DNA of 47,574 nt from Pseudarthrobacter oxydans (lineage in GTDB: Bacteria > Actinomycetota > Actinomycetes > Actinomycetales > Micrococcaceae): assembly GCF_013314975.1 (NCBI RefSeq), contig NZ_JABTYH010000034.1:1-47574 (forward strand). Direction: 5' to 3'. Under the pieces are notes generated by a model, which saw nothing but the letters and a program-made list of their open reading frames with translations, did not search any database and was not told the origin of the DNA. This document shows positions 5,874 to 13,538 of the stretch, one piece after another; the first letter of the stretch is position 1; each line of letters starts with the position of its first letter. A program made the translations under genes and the position numbers.

Positions 5874-6299
5874 CCCGCCGGCGGTGCGGTGTAAGCGGAT
5901 AGCCTCAGCGATTTCATGTGCGACCGTCGCCGGGTCCTCGTGGGCCCAGAAGCGAAGAACAGTCCATCCGGCGGCTTCAAGATGTTCTGTCGTTTCGATA
6001 TCTCGGTTGCGATTCCGGGACACCTTCGCGCTCCAATAGGTGACGTTGGACCCGGGGGCGCGGTAGTGGGTCGGGCAACCGTGCCAGAAGCAACCATCGA
6101 TGAAGACGGCGACACGTGCCCGGGTGAAGACCACATCAGCGGTTCGGCGAAAGGTGGGCAGCGGCCGAAAATTCACTCTGTAACGCAAGCCCTTGGCATG
6201 AAGAAGGCACCGAACAGCCAACTCGGGTTTGGTGTCCCGGGAACGGTTGCCCTGCATCGCCTTCCTCGTGGCAGGTGTGGTCGCCAAGGAGTTCTCCAC
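5856..6299 (-). CDS. vsr: Very-short-patch repair endonuclease
   Basis: A 147-residue Vsr endonuclease, which nicks beside T:G mismatches arising from deamination of 5-methylcytosine. The N-terminal 'TRKAMQGNRSRDTKPEL' block and the core are intact: 'RTADVVF' gives the probable catalytic Asp55, and 'FIDGCFWHGCPTHY' (67-79) gives the metal- and structure-related Cys and His residues. Length is normal for the family. The start is GTG at 6299 with TAGGTT 6 nt upstream (6311-6306), again a leaderless pattern. It is transcribed divergently from the C5-methyltransferase at 6415, its expected partner, with about 115 bp between the starts. Confidence 0.93.
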   Translation of the reverse strand: MENSLATTPATRKAMQGNRSRDTKPELAVRCLLHAKGLRYRVNFRPLPTFRRTADVVFTRARVAVFIDGCFWHGCPTHYRAPGSNVTYWSAKVSRNRNRDIETTEHLEAAGWTVLRFWAHEDPATVAHEIAEAIRLHRTAGGSAICY

Positions 6300-6414
6300 T
6301 TTGCCAACCTATGCCGCCTCTGGGTTCTGATCCAGCTCCAAGTAAGCAAAGACACGGGGATCGGGCGCGGATGAAATTCGCACTTGGACTCCCCGCGGAA
6401 GTAGCGTTAGGCCC

Positions 6415-7575
6415 ATGAATCACGTCCATTCCCTCCCTCCTCTCTCGCTCGCGCCGTTGCGCGCGGCAGAGTTTTTCGCCGGCATCGGGCTGGTACGCGC
6501 AGGCTTGGAACCGGCAGGCTTTGAAATCGTCTGGGCCAACGACTTCGAGCCCGCGAAGAAGGAGATGTACGAGGGAAACTTCGGGACTGACCACGATTTC
6601 GCCCTGGGAGACGTCGCTGAGGTCAACAGCTCTCACCTCCCGGAGGACCTGGATCTGGCCTGGGCGAGCTTCCCGTGCACCGATTTGTCCCTCGCCGGAG
6701 ACCGCCGAGGACTCGCGGGGAAGCAGTCAGGCACCTTCTTCCACTTCACCCGCATTCTGGCTGAGCTTGGGGATAAAAAGCCTCGAGTGATCGCGTTGGA
6801 GAACGTCAACGGCTTGGCGACATCCCACGGCGGCGACGACATGGCAGCCCTTGTCAGGGAACTCAACGGCCTCGGCTACAGCGTGGACGTCATGGCCCTG
6901 GACGGCCGCCGGTTCGTCGCGCAGTCAAGGCCCCGGATCTTTGTTGTCGGCAGCATGGACGTTCCAGAAGAAGACACCGAAGAAGTATCCACTTTGCGTC
7001 CCGAATGGCTGCAAGGAGTGTTTCAGGATGACACGTTGGTGACTCACCGCGCGGCGCTCCCCGAGCCGCCGGCCATGATGACCGTGGGGTTGGCGGACGT
7101 TATCGAGGCAATGGGGCCCCGTGACAGCCGTTGGTGGGAGGCCGAACGCAAAAAGAGGTTCCTCGACTCCCTCTCCCCCGTCCAGCGCGGACGTCTGGAA
7201 GCTATGAAATCTTCTGAGCTAGTGACCTACCGGACGGCGTACCGGCGAACGCGGGCTGGTGTGCCTGTTTGGGAAATCCGCGCCGATGAGATTTCCGGGT
7301 GCCTGCGCACCGCCCGCGGTGGTTCTTCCAAGCAGGCTGTCGTGATGGCCGGCCAGGGAAGGATCGCTGTCCGCTGGATGACACCGCTCGAATACGCCCG
7401 CCTCATGGGAGCCCCCGAATACAACCTGAAGGGTCTGCGTGACAGCCAGATACTCTTCGGCTTCGGAGACGCCGTCGTAGTACCGGCCGTTCAATGGGTC
7501 GGGGACAACTACCTGGCTCCTCTGATCCGAGGAGAGCTCGCTCAGCCTGCCCTCCTGGAACGGGTGGCTGGTTAG
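6415..7575 (+). CDS. DNA (cytosine-5) methyltransferase
   Basis: A 386-residue C5-methyltransferase that would transfer a methyl group from S-adenosylmethionine to cytosine in a specific site. The ordered motifs are present: motif I FFAGIGLVRAGLE (20-32), motif IV FPCTD with catalytic Cys88, motif VI ENV (129-131) and motif VIII QSRPRIFVVG (170-179). A variable target-recognition region (about 180-300) is followed by motifs IX/X near the C-terminus (RWMTPLEYARLMG, then FGDAVVVPAV). No ribosome site is seen; TAGCGT lies 7 nt before the ATG. The stop TAG shares its G with the GTG of the following nuclease gene. With Vsr and the GIY-YIG protein it forms a type II restriction-modification set. 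Confidence 0.93.
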   Translation: MNHVHSLPPLSLAPLRAAEFFAGIGLVRAGLEPAGFEIVWANDFEPAKKEMYEGNFGTDHDFALGDVAEVNSSHLPEDLDLAWASFPCTDLSLAGDRRGLAGKQSGTFFHFTRILAELGDKKPRVIALENVNGLATSHGGDDMAALVRELNGLGYSVDVMALDGRRFVAQSRPRIFVVGSMDVPEEDTEEVSTLRPEWLQGVFQDDTLVTHRAALPEPPAMMTVGLADVIEAMGPRDSRWWEAERKKRFLDSLSPVQRGRLEAMKSSELVTYRTAYRRTRAGVPVWEIRADEISGCLRTARGGSSKQAVVMAGQGRIAVRWMTPLEYARLMGAPEYNLKGLRDSQILFGFGDAVVVPAVQWVGDNYLAPLIRGELAQPALLERVAG

Positions 7576-8384
7576 TGTCCTCCCGCGGTGAAGCAACACT
7601 GCCCGGAACCGGGCCCGCGAACCCTATCGAGTCCCTCCCGGCAGAAGACGTCCGCCAGTTCCGCGCTGAACTCAAGACCTTCATGGAAAGCCTGGACGGA
7701 CAGGGCCGCAAAATAGGCACAGCCAAATACGGGATCTATGCGTTCTACGACTATGACGGAGAGCCAATCTATGTGGGTCAGACACGTGAAAAGCTGTCAG
7801 GGCGGGTCGGCCGGCATCTGACCAACCAAAGGACCGATGCCGTTGCCATGCGCGTCCTGGATCCGCTGGAAGTCGCGGCAGTAGAAGTGTGGCCTCTTTG
7901 GGAATTTGATGAGATGGCCCGCCATGCGACGACGAAGGAAGAGAAAAAGGAGCTGGCGCGCCTTCTCGACGCCTACGAGTACTCCGCCTACCTGAGGGCC
8001 ATCGAGGAAAGCCGATTCAAGGCGATTCTCAACGAAAAGATCCCTCCTGTGTCCGATCCGGTGCCCCTTCCTCCGTCGTTCAAGGCGTCTCTGGTCACTG
8101 AGCTGCATCGGGTCGAAAGAGGTCACGCGGACATCCGCATCGCTCGTAGAGCCGAAACGGTCTCACGGTTGGCCGACGTCGTCCGAGAGCGTGGACAGGT
8201 CACTGTCGGGCTCCGACGGGTCCTTGTCGTGCAGGCCGTCCGCCTCGCCTTCCTATCCGCACAACGCCTGGCCGTCGCTGAAGGGCGTCCTATGCCAACG
8301 CCCGATTCCATCAACGTCAGCCAACTGGTCGGTTCTGTGCTCGCCGAGGCACCGGACACGGGCGAAGAAGACGACGCCCTATAA
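7575..8384 (+). CDS. GIY-YIG nuclease, probable restriction endonuclease of the methyltransferase
   Basis: A 269-residue protein with an internal GIY-YIG core: GIY at 53-55 and YVG at 66-68, followed by RVGRHL with the expected Arg. The C-terminal two thirds is helical and probably holds site recognition. GIY-YIG restriction enzymes of the Eco29kI type have a similar size, so cleavage of the site methylated by the upstream enzyme is the likely role. The start is GTG at 7575, overlapping the methyltransferase stop (TAGTG), so translation is coupled. This is sensible for keeping nuclease below methylase. The catalytic Glu could not be assigned with confidence by eye. Confidence 0.8.
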   Translation: MSSRGEATLPGTGPANPIESLPAEDVRQFRAELKTFMESLDGQGRKIGTAKYGIYAFYDYDGEPIYVGQTREKLSGRVGRHLTNQRTDAVAMRVLDPLEVAAVEVWPLWEFDEMARHATTKEEKKELARLLDAYEYSAYLRAIEESRFKAILNEKIPPVSDPVPLPPSFKASLVTELHRVERGHADIRIARRAETVSRLADVVRERGQVTVGLRRVLVVQAVRLAFLSAQRLAVAEGRPMPTPDSINVSQLVGSVLAEAPDTGEEDDAL

Positions 8385-8576
8385 CTGGCCAGGGACCAAG
8401 TCATCGGCGACGGCCAACATCCATTCCCCGTCGCCGAAGCGGATCTCATACAGCGGCTCCCCGACTGGGCTCATGCCTTGGAAATTCACCTCGAAGTAGG
8501 GCCACCCGTCGCGGGTCCGTGCGACCGCGTCCCGTGTCTTGACAGCCCGGAAGGTTCCAAGTGGCGCAGCTTCCAC
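8379..8576 (-). CDS. Small hypothetical protein coupled to the upstream gene
   Basis: A 65-residue acidic protein beginning with GTG, which overlaps the stop of the preceding minus-strand gene as TAGTG. This is the same coupling geometry as methyltransferase/nuclease. The sequence appears beta-rich with conserved-looking aromatics: 'DGWPYFEVNFQGMSPVGEPLYEIRFGDGEW' (in part WPYFEVNFQGMSPVGEPLYE, about 25-44). No family is recognised. It converges with the nuclease gene, overlapping its end by 6 bp. It could be an immunity, regulatory or subunit partner of the 253-residue protein. Confidence 0.65.
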   Translation of the reverse strand: MEAAPLGTFRAVKTRDAVARTRDGWPYFEVNFQGMSPVGEPLYEIRFGDGEWMLAVADDLVPGQL

Positions 8577-9337
8577 TAAGGCGTCACCACTTCCTGCCCC
8601 TCGCGCGAGCCCGCGAGTTCGACCCAGCGGGCATAGTTTGGCGTCCAGGTGCCGATTGTCTTTTTGGTGTAGCGGTGCCCGCGCCGGACTTTAGCGACAT
8701 GGTCGATGAAGTCGGTGATCTCGTGTTCGCTGTAGCCCTGAACGCTGGCCCACGCGGCCAACTTGTCCGCGTCCAGCTCATGTCCCCGCCGTTGGAGTTC
8801 CAGCATCGTCGTGATCCCATTCGGGTCATAGTCGTGTTGTGGTCCCGTCAGGTGGCCGAGAAGACTGTCGCGCAGACTGATGAACGCGGCCTCAACGACC
8901 GGATCCAGGGCGCTCCTCTCAGTAACTGTCCGCTTGTCGCCAGTCGCCAGGTTCTCAGCTCCCATCCGGTCAAGCCAATGATTGAGGAACGGAACATCGG
9001 TTGCCCCATAGGTCAGCACGCACACCGCGGCAGCTCGCTGCAGCTGGCGGGAAGTCAACTTCAAAAGGAGTTCCCGAAGGGGGAACATCACCAGAATAGG
9101 TCGGCCCGCGGCACTCGGAGTGGCACCCCTGTTCTTGGTATGGATAGAGTCCAAGGCTTTCGCCAGGGCTTTAGGCACCAGCTCCAGTCCGTGGGAGGCC
9201 TCGGTGGCAAGAATCCCGCGCCCCCCGTTCGGATGCGCTGACAACCATTTGAGCCCTTCCGAAACCAGCATTTCCTGGTCCAGACCTTCCTGCCACTCCA
9301 AAAAATACACCGGCGCGAATTCCGGAACCTTGTGCAT
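8576..9337 (-). CDS. Hypothetical protein beside the restriction-modification genes
   Basis: A 253-residue protein without a family I can name. The start is ATG at 9337 with GAGGGG upstream. The N-terminal half looks alpha/beta, with a hydrophobic strand 'GRPILVMFPLRELLLKL' (about 79-95) and 'AAAVCVLTYGATDVPFLNHW' (about 103-122). The C-terminal half is helical and ends 'KKTIGTWTPNYARWVELAG'. It forms a tight pair with the 65-residue protein downstream. The pair is convergent with the nuclease gene and sits between restriction-modification and other defence-like genes, so a defence role is possible but not shown. No nuclease or P-loop motif is visible. Confidence 0.65.
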   Translation of the reverse strand: MHKVPEFAPVYFLEWQEGLDQEMLVSEGLKWLSAHPNGGRGILATEASHGLELVPKALAKALDSIHTKNRGATPSAAGRPILVMFPLRELLLKLTSRQLQRAAAVCVLTYGATDVPFLNHWLDRMGAENLATGDKRTVTERSALDPVVEAAFISLRDSLLGHLTGPQHDYDPNGITTMLELQRRGHELDADKLAAWASVQGYSEHEITDFIDHVAKVRRGHRYTKKTIGTWTPNYARWVELAGSREGQEVVTP

Positions 9338-9545
9338 ACTCTTACCCCTCTGAAAGCACGATCATGTCAGTGCCATGATGCCGCGAGGGTCAGACATTTC
9401 TTAGAACCGGTCTTGACTGCCGTTCTGCTTCTCTGAGGCGCGCTGCCGCCGGAAAAAGCAAGAACAAAGCGCCCACCTTCCGAATCGCTGCCGCCGGCGC
9501 AGTTTCCCCCCAAACCTGGCACCCCCACACCCCCATCCTTAACGT

Positions 9546-9587
9546 GTATCGCATTGGTATCGCATATGGATCGCAACGGGTATCGAC
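9546..9587. repeat. Iteron-like array of four 8-bp repeats
   Basis: GTATCGCA (9546-9553), GTATCGCA (9557-9564), GGATCGCA (9568-9575) and GTATCGAC (9580-9587) are spaced 11, 11 and 12 bp apart, about one helical turn. The array lies 86 bp before the winged-helix gene at 9674. It is a likely binding site for that protein, as an operator or a replication iteron. The rest of 9338-9673 shows no gene. Confidence 0.6.
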
Positions 9588-9673
9588 ATGGACTAACAAA
9601 CTGGCACCTGAGAGAGTCCTTCCGGCCGTACCAGCCTGGGCGTTTAGGACCGCTGAGCCCGTAGGGTGTACCC

Positions 9674-10501
9674 ATGACAACCGAACGGAACCCCTTCGAT
9701 GGCCTGGACGACAAGCCGGAGCTAGACACGGCGGAAACCCGGAGCCAGCTCTTCACGGACGCGAAGCGCGGCTTCGTGCGCATCCGCAAAGATTTCGTCC
9801 AGCGACCCTCCAAACCCCGCCCCTCAATCCTCGCCGACTTCGTAACAGGGCGGAAGGAACGGGCCCTCGACCTCTTACTCACGATCCACGCACTCCAACC
9901 AATCCTTGACGGGACACCCCTGGCCCTCGCCACCTGGGCTCGGCTCCTCGATTCAGAAAAGCGTCCCTGCACTACCCGGGCCATTGCGTCCGCTTTGCGC
10001 GTCCTTGAAGAGATGGACCTATTGCACACCGAGGGTCCGAAAACCGCCCCGGAGATCGTTCTCCATCGCGAGAACGGCGACGGAACTCTTTGGACAAAGG
10101 AACGCCCAGACGCCGCAGCAGCAGATCCGGGCAGGGGCTTCTTCACCGTGCCCTTCCACTACTGGACAGAGGGAACCATCGATCGTCTCCGGCTCCCCGG
10201 CAAGGCCATGTTTCTCATTCTGCTGAAAGAGACACAAGATCCCGCCGGGCCCCTCACCTTCACCATGCCCGTAGAACGGGCCAGCGAGTGGTACGGCATA
10301 AGCGAACGCACGGCCGAACGCGGCTACTTGGAGCTCTCGAAACGCCTCATCATCCGGCAACACGTCCAAAAGATCCCAGACGCCCGCCACCCTGCAGGCC
10401 GAAAGGAAGTTCACCACCGCGCACTGGCGGGGCACTACAGCACCGACTACCGCGAGTTCCTTCGAGATGAAGCGCAGAAAGCATCAACAGGCACCAAATA
10501 G
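9674..10501 (+). CDS. Tandem winged-helix DNA-binding protein, possible replication initiator
   Basis: A 275-residue protein with two apparent winged-helix units. One lies at about 55-120 (LLLTIHALQPIL...RAIASALRVLEEMDLLH), and a second at about 165-225 contains a clear helix-turn-helix 'ASEWYGISERTAERGYLELSK'. The arrangement resembles plasmid Rep proteins with two winged helices, and four phased iteron-like repeats lie upstream, so an initiator or an autoregulated regulator is plausible. The ATG at 9674 has TAGGGT 6 nt upstream and no ribosome site. The window contains another, stronger Rep candidate at 20517, so this could be a second replicon or a cargo regulator. Confidence 0.6.
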   Translation: MTTERNPFDGLDDKPELDTAETRSQLFTDAKRGFVRIRKDFVQRPSKPRPSILADFVTGRKERALDLLLTIHALQPILDGTPLALATWARLLDSEKRPCTTRAIASALRVLEEMDLLHTEGPKTAPEIVLHRENGDGTLWTKERPDAAAADPGRGFFTVPFHYWTEGTIDRLRLPGKAMFLILLKETQDPAGPLTFTMPVERASEWYGISERTAERGYLELSKRLIIRQHVQKIPDARHPAGRKEVHHRALAGHYSTDYREFLRDEAQKASTGTK

Positions 10502-10567
10502 TGCCCTCTCCAAATTTCCCGACCGTCGGGACAGCTCCCTCCGTGGGGCCATCATGAAAGGGGAACC

Positions 10568-10702
10568 GTGGCTAAACCAAAGCCCAGCCCACGAGAAAAA
10601 CCACGAAAACGGAAGAAGGTAGGACACAACAATCAGCTGGCCAGCATCTTTTGTGTCCTAGCCTTCGCCCGCGAGCTCCTAAAGCTCTACAACGACCTGT
10701 AG
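10568..10702 (+). CDS. Small basic protein
   Basis: A 44-residue frame opened by GTG behind AAAGGGG (spacing about 6). The N-terminal half is extremely basic (KPKPSPREKPRKRKK) and the second half is a hydrophobic amphipathic helix (LASIFCVLAFARELLKLYND). It follows the winged-helix gene by 66 bp and may be co-transcribed. A hairpin at 10718 ends the unit. Nucleic-acid or membrane binding would fit the composition, but the function is unknown. Confidence 0.5.
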   Translation: MAKPKPSPREKPRKRKKVGHNNQLASIFCVLAFARELLKLYNDL

Positions 10703-10717
10703 CAACGACCACAGAAC

Positions 10718-10758
10718 GTGCACGTCCCCCCTTCCTTCATACCCAGGGGGGCGTGCAC
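10718..10758 (+). terminator. Strong hairpin after the winged-helix unit
   Basis: GTGCACG.CCCCCC pairs with GGGGGGCGTGCAC, about 13 bp with one bulge and a 14-nt loop. It is followed by TTACCTTA rather than a T-run, so termination is inferred from position. Confidence 0.5.
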
Positions 10759-10889
10759 TTACCTTACCTGCCCTTTCTGAACCGGAATATCCCGTACCGA
10801 CAGGTAGCTGCTTGTTCGTCAGAGGCCCCTGCTAGGGTGACCGGCAAACCGCCATTCCTCAACGGCTCTTGCAGAACGGGAGGCTCCTG

Positions 10890-11039
10890 ATGATCGAGCA
10901 CGAATCACCACCCGCTGTTAGAGCGAATTCGTGCGCCGTAGTCGGCCGGACCATCTGCGCGCCGCTCTCGCCCAAGCCGGGCTGCGGATGCCTGCATTCC
11001 GGGGCTACGCCGGCTCGAGCTGACAGTCATCAGAAATGA
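10890..11039 (+). CDS. Short frame coupled to the CoiA-like gene
   Basis: A 49-codon frame opened by ATG behind GGGAGG. It ends in TGA overlapping the ATG of the next gene (ATGA). The product is Cys- and Ala-containing with no recognisable fold. It may be a leader peptide that couples ribosomes to the CoiA-like gene rather than a functional protein. Confidence 0.35.
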   Translation: MIEHESPPAVRANSCAVVGRTICAPLSPKPGCGCLHSGATPARADSHQK

Positions 11040-12109
11040 AGCGCCACGACAACATCTACGCCGTCGTGGGTGCGGCGGACTCCCGTGAAGTAGTGATCGC
11101 TCCCGCTGATAAATATGAAGCGAGAACCATGCGATCAGATGCCAAGGCATCCGGCACATCGTTCTATTGCTCTGTGGCGGTAGGCGGGTGCGGCGGCAAA
11201 TTGAAACTTGCGGCAGGGGACGTTCGCCTGCCGTACTTCAGTCATGCGCCGGAAGCTGCATGCTCCCTCACCGACTCCTCCGCCAGAGACGGGTACACGC
11301 ACCTCGCCATCCAGAAAGCGTTGAAGCTGTGGGTAGAACGCAGCCCGCAGCTTCGGTGCGACTTGGAGGTGACAACGCTTGATCAGAAGGGGCGAAGCGA
11401 CCTTGTCATAGGAAGCGCAAACGACAGCCGGCGTCTTGGCCTGGAAGTCCAACTATCGCCTCTCACCCACGACGAGATGCAGCGCCGCTCTGCCATCTAT
11501 CTGAAAGCTGTAGACCACGTCCAGTGGCTCTACGGGAACGAGGACAACCAGGCCTGCTGGGGCGAGGTTGAAAGACGACGGTATGCACTCCGTGTGAGGA
11601 TCAATATGCAGACTCTAGATTGCGACCTCGGCTATTACGGGTTCCACGGCGCACACGACGCCGGCTCAATCCAAACGACATGGCGTCCCCTTGCTGACTG
11701 GATCATCCGGCCAAACGGACTGTTCTCCCCCAGCATCAAGACCGTTCTCGAGGAAGCCCGGGAGCAGGCCGAGCGCCTGCACGCCGCGAAACCTCCGCGG
11801 CCACCCAAACCAGCTGCCCCCACCGTGCCCGCCTACGAAGCTCTACATACGAGCCTGAAAAGTCGCTTTCAGCACACCCTTTTCCCCGACAACGCCGCTA
11901 TTCGGCTGAGGGTAATCAACGCGATCTACAGGCGGACCGTCAAGGGGCAATTGGACGAGGCGACCGCTACGGAACTCCTCGAATGGCTGGGTAGGAAGCC
12001 GTGGTCGTCATGGTGGAAAACCCTGCTCGGAACCCGGAGCAAGGACGCCGAAATCATAATCCACGTGATCGACGTCCATTCCCGCAGGAGACACGACAGC
12101 AAGACGTGA
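11036..12109 (+). CDS. CoiA-like nuclease family protein
   Basis: A 357-residue protein resembling competence-protein CoiA. An N-terminal zinc-ribbon-like region includes Cys45, Cys52, His70 (PYFSH) and Cys76. The nuclease-like core has Asp122 (GRSDLVI) and 'LGLEVQLSPLTHDEMQRR' with Glu137/Gln139, a PD-(D/E)XK variant typical of CoiA. It is followed by 'YLKAVDHVQWLY'. The C-terminus (about 265-357) is Pro-rich and then helical, an addition not needed for the core. CoiA proteins act in recombination of incoming DNA. On a plasmid flanked by restriction and AIPR genes, DNA processing or defence is equally possible. The start is taken as the coupled ATG at 11036. Confidence 0.78.
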   Translation: MKRHDNIYAVVGAADSREVVIAPADKYEARTMRSDAKASGTSFYCSVAVGGCGGKLKLAAGDVRLPYFSHAPEAACSLTDSSARDGYTHLAIQKALKLWVERSPQLRCDLEVTTLDQKGRSDLVIGSANDSRRLGLEVQLSPLTHDEMQRRSAIYLKAVDHVQWLYGNEDNQACWGEVERRRYALRVRINMQTLDCDLGYYGFHGAHDAGSIQTTWRPLADWIIRPNGLFSPSIKTVLEEAREQAERLHAAKPPRPPKPAAPTVPAYEALHTSLKSRFQHTLFPDNAAIRLRVINAIYRRTVKGQLDEATATELLEWLGRKPWSSWWKTLLGTRSKDAEIIIHVIDVHSRRRHDSKT

Positions 12110-12177
12110 TCCCGTCAGCACAGGACGCGCTTTCTGAGCACCCGCGGTTACGTCCGCAGGCTGGGTAGAGTCACGCC

Positions 12178-12882
12178 ATGATCAATCTGAACAGTCCCCT
12201 GCCTGAAGTCATTCTCAATTCCCTTGTTGCCCCCTCAGCTGTTCAGAACCACTCGGTCCACGTGGACAGCGACCGCTGGCAAAAAGCACTCCACGAACGC
12301 GGGCTTCCAACTGCCCGAGGCAAATTCGCGACCGGAGGCAAAATCACCATCTCCCGCGCAGAGATTTTCACAATCGGCCAACAGATCCCGACCCGAGAAG
12401 GCTCGATGCAACTGCTCTACCACGCTCTTGCGTGGGGACTAGGAATGCGGGCCTCATGGCTGCACCTCCGGCTCAACGGACTAGCAAAAAATCCCGACCA
12501 CGCCGCAGCAACATTGGAAGCATCCTGGACGGCCGCCCGTTCCGGAGCGTCCCCCAGTTCGGTCTACAGAACACTCACAACAGAAAGAGGCGGCGGCCGC
12601 ATCCAGCAACTAGGGCCGGCCTTCGGGACTAAATTCATGTACTTCGCCGAAGGCACCTCACCCATGCCCAAACACCTGATCCTTGATCGCGTCGTGGCAG
12701 GAAAACTGAAGAAGCTCGAAGTCTGGCCTGACGCCCGCACAGACACTTGGGCACCCGGAACGTATGAGAGCTACTGCCAACTACTAAAGCAATGGGCGGC
12801 CGAGGCCACACAGCGTCTAGATGTCGATCCTCCGGTGAGGGCGGACCAGATCGAAATGACCCTGTTCAAAGTCAAACTGTGA
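12178..12882 (+). CDS. OGG-fold 8-oxoguanine glycosylase-like protein
   Basis: A 234-residue protein resembling the '8-oxoguanine DNA glycosylase OGG-fold' family. A helical region (SMQLLYHALAWGLGM, 76-90) leads to 'LGPAFGTKFMYFA' (145-157) with candidate catalytic Lys152, then 'KHLILDRVVAGKL' (165-177) with candidate Asp170. This order matches the helix-hairpin-helix glycosylase catalytic core, which removes damaged or modified bases. TAGAGT lies 6 nt before the ATG (12166-12171), without a ribosome site. Glycosylases of this general kind have been linked to anti-phage defence against modified bases, which the neighbours make worth testing. Confidence 0.72.
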   Translation: MINLNSPLPEVILNSLVAPSAVQNHSVHVDSDRWQKALHERGLPTARGKFATGGKITISRAEIFTIGQQIPTREGSMQLLYHALAWGLGMRASWLHLRLNGLAKNPDHAAATLEASWTAARSGASPSSVYRTLTTERGGGRIQQLGPAFGTKFMYFAEGTSPMPKHLILDRVVAGKLKKLEVWPDARTDTWAPGTYESYCQLLKQWAAEATQRLDVDPPVRADQIEMTLFKVKL

Positions 12883-12978
12883 TTCCATGTGCTGGACCCT
12901 TGCTACGGTCCTGGCGAGATAATGAGGACACTGGACTAGTAAGCGCTAGGACGGCACCGAGACCAGGAAGAACAACCA

Positions 12979-13302
12979 ATGGCAGCGCGTCGGCCTTACA
13001 AAACACATCGTCAACAACACTTGGGTGACTTTCTCGACGTGTTGCAGGCGCAGGGTTGGTTGGTTTGGGAAAGGGCCACGGAAGACAGCCCGACCGTTTT
13101 TCTCATCAGAGAGATTGGGTCACCGCCAAGGCAGTACAGAACCTGGGATGCCGAAACTGTGGCCCAGCGCGTCGCGGACAGGGAAGGCATCCTCTGGCTA
13201 CCCGTTCCCTACCCTGGCGGCCTGGATCAATACAAAGAGACGATGGCTCAAATCGCAGTGCTTGCAAGCCGCAAACAAAGCACGTCAGCCCCCGGAACGT
13301 AA
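12979..13302 (+). CDS. Hypothetical protein downstream of the glycosylase-like gene
   Basis: A 107-residue soluble protein opened by ATG at 12979 with AGGAAGAA upstream. It begins with a basic stretch (RRPYKTHRQQH) and continues with alternating strands and helices (DFLDVLQAQGWLVWERA, then 'YRTWDAETVAQRVADREGILWLPVPYPGG'). No family is recognised. It is probably in the same unit as the OGG-fold gene (96-bp gap). The stop codon lies within a small dyad (13300-13317, TAATAGCG/CGCTATTA). Confidence 0.6.
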   Translation: MAARRPYKTHRQQHLGDFLDVLQAQGWLVWERATEDSPTVFLIREIGSPPRQYRTWDAETVAQRVADREGILWLPVPYPGGLDQYKETMAQIAVLASRKQSTSAPGT

Positions 13303-13317
13303 TAGCGGTCGCTATTA
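13300..13317. repeat. 8-bp palindromic hairpin at a stop codon
   Basis: TAATAGCG-GT-CGCTATTA, with the TAA stop of the upstream gene inside its left arm. It may mark the transcript end, but no T-run follows. The rest of 13318-13538 shows only a weak CTGAGG/CCTCAG pairing near 13453-13488. Confidence 0.4.
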
Positions 13318-13538
13318 GGACGCCGTATGCGTTGAGCTTCAGACGAGGTTCAACGGAGGAAGCCATTCGACTCGCAGACCTACCTCCCAGCCGTGAGCTG
13401 CTTTCCATTGCCGCATAGGATCCATCCGGGCTCACATGCTGAGGGTGCTCCGACTGAGGCCCCTGCTCTTTGAAAAATTCTCCCTCAGGCGGCAGTTCTC
13501 CAATCCTTCGTCATCGCTCAGGTCCCGCGCAGAGGACG

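Noticed and set aside
10651..10890. 79-codon plus-strand frame after the winged-helix gene
   Set aside because: It crosses the strong hairpin at 10718 and has no ribosome site; the 44-codon frame at 10568 has one.
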